From positions 1 through 64,000 of the forward strand of contig JAFXFO010000032.1 in the NCBI GenBank assembly GCA_017520425.1: 64,000 nucleotides of DNA. The letters run 5' to 3'. Made by a program: the position numbers and the translations under genes. The notes beneath the pieces are model-generated. The model worked only from the letters and a program-made list of their open reading frames with translations, did not search any database and was not told where the DNA came from. Origin of the DNA: Lachnospiraceae bacterium (lineage in GTDB: Bacteria > Bacillota > Clostridia > Lachnospirales > Lachnospiraceae). Below, piece by piece: positions 61,994 to 64,000 of this stretch (position 1 is the first letter of the stretch; each line of letters opens with the position of its first letter).

Positions 61994-63343
61994 TTAAAAC
62001 ATAATATCCTGAATCAATTTAGCCAACACTTTCGCATCCTCTTTGATTACATCAGCGTCTTTTCCTTCAATCATTACTCTTACCAGTGGTTCCGTACCGG
62101 AAGGGCGTATCAGCACACGACCTGCTCCGGCATATTTGGTTTCCAGTTTCTGAATTGCTTCCGCAATTTCAGGAAATTCCATATACTTATCTTTTTTATG
62201 ATTTGCAACCTTAGCATTTACCAAGGCCTGAGGTAATACCTGCATAATCTGTGCCAATTCGGACAAAGGTTTGCCGGTCTCCACCATAACCTGCAACAAA
62301 TGTAACGCACTGAGCAAGCCGTCACCGGTGGTATTTTCATCCAGGAAAATCACATGACCGGACTGCTCGCCACCTAAGGACGCATCAATTTCCTTCATTC
62401 GTTCCAAAACGTATCTGTCTCCTACCTTTGTACGCTCTATGGTAAGCTTTTCCTTCTCTGCCATCAGGAAAAAGCCCAAATTACTCATAACAGTAGCCAC
62501 AATGGTATCATTCTTTAATTTGCCTTGGGACCTCATATAATTGCCTACAATGGCCATAATCTGATCGCCATCTACCATGTTACCAAATTCATCCACTGCC
62601 AGCATACGATCTGCATCCCCGTCAAATGCCAGACCCACATTGGCCTTTTCATAAACCACTCTGGCCTGTAATTCCTCCATGTGGGTAGAACCGCAATTGG
62701 CATTGATATTGGTACCATCCGGGTTATTATGAATGGCTACCACATTGCCGCCCAATTCCTTCAGTGCTTCTACCGAAGTATAGAAGGAAGCGCCTTCTGC
62801 ACAATCCACTACAATCTTCAATCCGCTCAAATCCACATTTACAGACTGAATTGCATGGTTTACATATTCTTCTCTTGCATCTGTACGATATTTAATCTTG
62901 CCCACTCCCGGACCAATGGGGAATTTGACACCCTGCATATTGTCTTTTAACAAAGCTTCTATTTCATCTTCCAAAGCATCCGGCAGTTTAAAGCCGTTTC
63001 CGTCAAAAAACTTAATGCCGTTAAACTCCACCGGATTGTGGGAAGCAGATATAACTACACCTGCATCCACCTTATATTTTTTGGTAAGATATGCAACAGC
63101 CGGTGTGGGAATCACTCCTACAAACACGCAATTCGCACCTACGGAACAAGCCCCCGCCATTAATGCATTTGCCAGCATATCTCCCGAAATTCTGGTATCA
63201 CAGCCTACCATAATCGTAGGTTTATGTGCATTCTCTTTTGATAATACATAAGCTCCTGCCTGCCCCAGTTGCATGGCAAGCATGGGAGTCAATTCCTCAT
63301 TCGCAACACCTCTTACACCATCTGTTCCAAATAATCTGGCCAT
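61994..63343 (-). CDS. glmM: Phosphoglucosamine mutase
   Basis: GlmM turns glucosamine-6-phosphate into glucosamine-1-phosphate, the step before UDP-GlcNAc, which feeds both peptidoglycan and the PseB pathway. The 449-residue protein starts MARLFGTDGVRGVAN, has the catalytic serine in ISASHNP (Ser101), metal motif AFDGDADR, sugar-binding GGEQSGH, and phosphate-binding RPSGTEPLVRVM. Length is normal. It follows cdaR by 39 bases, the common cdaA-cdaR-glmM arrangement of Firmicutes. TAGGAGGAG precedes the ATG. Confidence 0.97.
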   Translation of the reverse strand: MARLFGTDGVRGVANEELTPMLAMQLGQAGAYVLSKENAHKPTIMVGCDTRISGDMLANALMAGACSVGANCVFVGVIPTPAVAYLTKKYKVDAGVVISASHNPVEFNGIKFFDGNGFKLPDALEDEIEALLKDNMQGVKFPIGPGVGKIKYRTDAREEYVNHAIQSVNVDLSGLKIVVDCAEGASFYTSVEALKELGGNVVAIHNNPDGTNINANCGSTHMEELQARVVYEKANVGLAFDGDADRMLAVDEFGNMVDGDQIMAIVGNYMRSQGKLKNDTIVATVMSNLGFFLMAEKEKLTIERTKVGDRYVLERMKEIDASLGGEQSGHVIFLDENTTGDGLLSALHLLQVMVETGKPLSELAQIMQVLPQALVNAKVANHKKDKYMEFPEIAEAIQKLETKYAGAGRVLIRPSGTEPLVRVMIEGKDADVIKEDAKVLAKLIQDIMF

Positions 63344-63382
63344 CTAAACTCCTCCTACTAAATCTGCTCAAATTTTCCGTCA

Positions 63383-64000
63383 TTAGTTTACTGTGTTCTG
63401 GGTTCTGGCTCTTTCTGCATATTCTTCAGGAGTCATTACTTCCAATGTCACATAGACCGGCTCCACCTGTTCCACTTTGGATACCAGTGCAAATTCTACC
63501 GGAATCTGGTATGTACCGGAGGATAACTCCTCCATTTGTTTGCTTTGCATCCAAGCACCGACATCTACAATACCTCTCAGATTCTCTTCTGTAACGGTAG
63601 ATACATATCTTTCCAATCCGCGTAATTTCAAAGGCGGTATCTGGGCTCCTTCCGGATACTCAATCACCTTATTCGCGGGTTTATTAGTGATTTGTAAATT
63701 TAACCTTGTAACCTGTAATTCTACTTCCGCTTGCTTTTCAATAAAAATAGTCACTTCTGACTTGCCGTCGAAAGTCTTATCCGCAAATATCATACCTGCC
63801 GGTAACAGCTTTCGCAAATTGATATCCTTAACCACATTTCCGGTAGCACCTGTAATATCCAACTCATTTTCCGGTATCGTTATCTCACTCGTATTGTTCA
63901 ACAAGGACGCCGGGCCTGCCACCATAATCGTCTTAATCTCGGTTTCCATTTCTCCGGTCTGAACATACCCGTTCTCAGGAACACCTGTAATATTATATTC
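63383..64000 (-). CDS. cdaR: YbbR-domain protein CdaR, C-terminal part (cut by window edge)
   Basis: The reading frame enters from beyond the window end and runs to the stop at 63383, giving 205 visible residues. It has YbbR-type beta-strand repeats such as TIMVAGPASLLNNTSEITIPENELDITGATGN and a Pro/Val-rich second unit. The downstream glmM supports identification as CdaR, the outer-face regulator of the diadenylate cyclase CdaA. The N-terminus, membrane helix and cdaA are outside the window. The last 20 residues (TLEVMTPEEYAERARTQNTVN) are polar. Confidence 0.85.
   Translation of the reverse strand, partial: EYNITGVPENGYVQTGEMETEIKTIMVAGPASLLNNTSEITIPENELDITGATGNVVKDINLRKLLPAGMIFADKTFDGKSEVTIFIEKQAEVELQVTRLNLQITNKPANKVIEYPEGAQIPPLKLRGLERYVSTVTEENLRGIVDVGAWMQSKQMEELSSGTYQIPVEFALVSKVEQVEPVYVTLEVMTPEEYAERARTQNTVN

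Overview
The window looks like a chromosomal segment of an anaerobic, low-to-mid GC Gram-positive bacterium of the Clostridia, most likely a Lachnospiraceae. Pointers are the strong AGGAGG-type ribosome binding sites, the cdaR-glmM pair, an HPr with the Gram-positive regulatory Ser46, a receiver-less Spo0A DNA-binding domain, cell-wall proteins with Pro/Thr/Glu linkers, and no outer-membrane genes. Nearly everything is on the minus strand; only two genes, at 3492 and 57843, read plus. No rRNA, tRNA, CRISPR, insertion sequence or phage gene was seen, and no gene-free stretch exceeds about 180 bases.

Reading along the minus strand (right to left): 63.4-61.7 kb holds housekeeping genes (cdaR fragment, glmM, ptsH), then leuA and a diguanylate cyclase. 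A divergent pair follows at 57.7 kb (DUF212/PAP2-like protein, and a polyprenyl-phosphate glycosyltransferase), then a stand-alone Spo0A C-terminal domain at 56.2-56.6 kb.

From 56.1 kb to 4.7 kb lies one very large surface-glycan locus, which promoter and terminator signals divide into three units. Unit C (56.06 to 37.15 kb, 17 genes) has two initiating sugar-phosphate transferases, many GT2 enzymes, one GT4, a TagGH-type ABC exporter, an SDR, and a secreted glucosaminidase with a lipoprotein. Unit B (37.07 to 27.85 kb) starts with pseB-pseC and continues with polyprenol-phosphate GT2 enzymes, GT-C-like membrane proteins and a GNAT; it ends at a strong hairpin. Unit A (27.69 to 4.68 kb, 19 genes) starts from an excellent promoter. 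It carries a GT52-like candidate nonulosonate transferase, a PglK-like ABC flippase, pseF, an FkbH protein, an acyl carrier protein, a PseH-like GNAT, pseI, proA, pseG, a GtrB/GtrII pair, an O-acyltransferase, wecE and more GT-C-like proteins.

Put together, the locus can make CMP-pseudaminic acid (PseB, C, H, G, I, F all present) and probably dTDP-4-amino-4,6-dideoxygalactose (RmlB at the left edge plus WecE). It can start lipid-linked glycans in the cytoplasm, flip or export them by two ABC systems, and decorate them outside with polyprenol-phosphate sugars through roughly nine GT-C-like proteins. The most unusual part is the FkbH-ACP-GNAT trio inside the pse genes: the GNAT seems to lack the usual CoA-binding loop, which suggests an ACP-bound acyl group (perhaps glyceryl) is put on pseudaminic acid. 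Left of the locus lie a divergent SGNH-like membrane protein and a 947-residue GH25 muramidase with a striking Glu/Tyr-rich cytoplasmic tail, followed by the start of rmlB.
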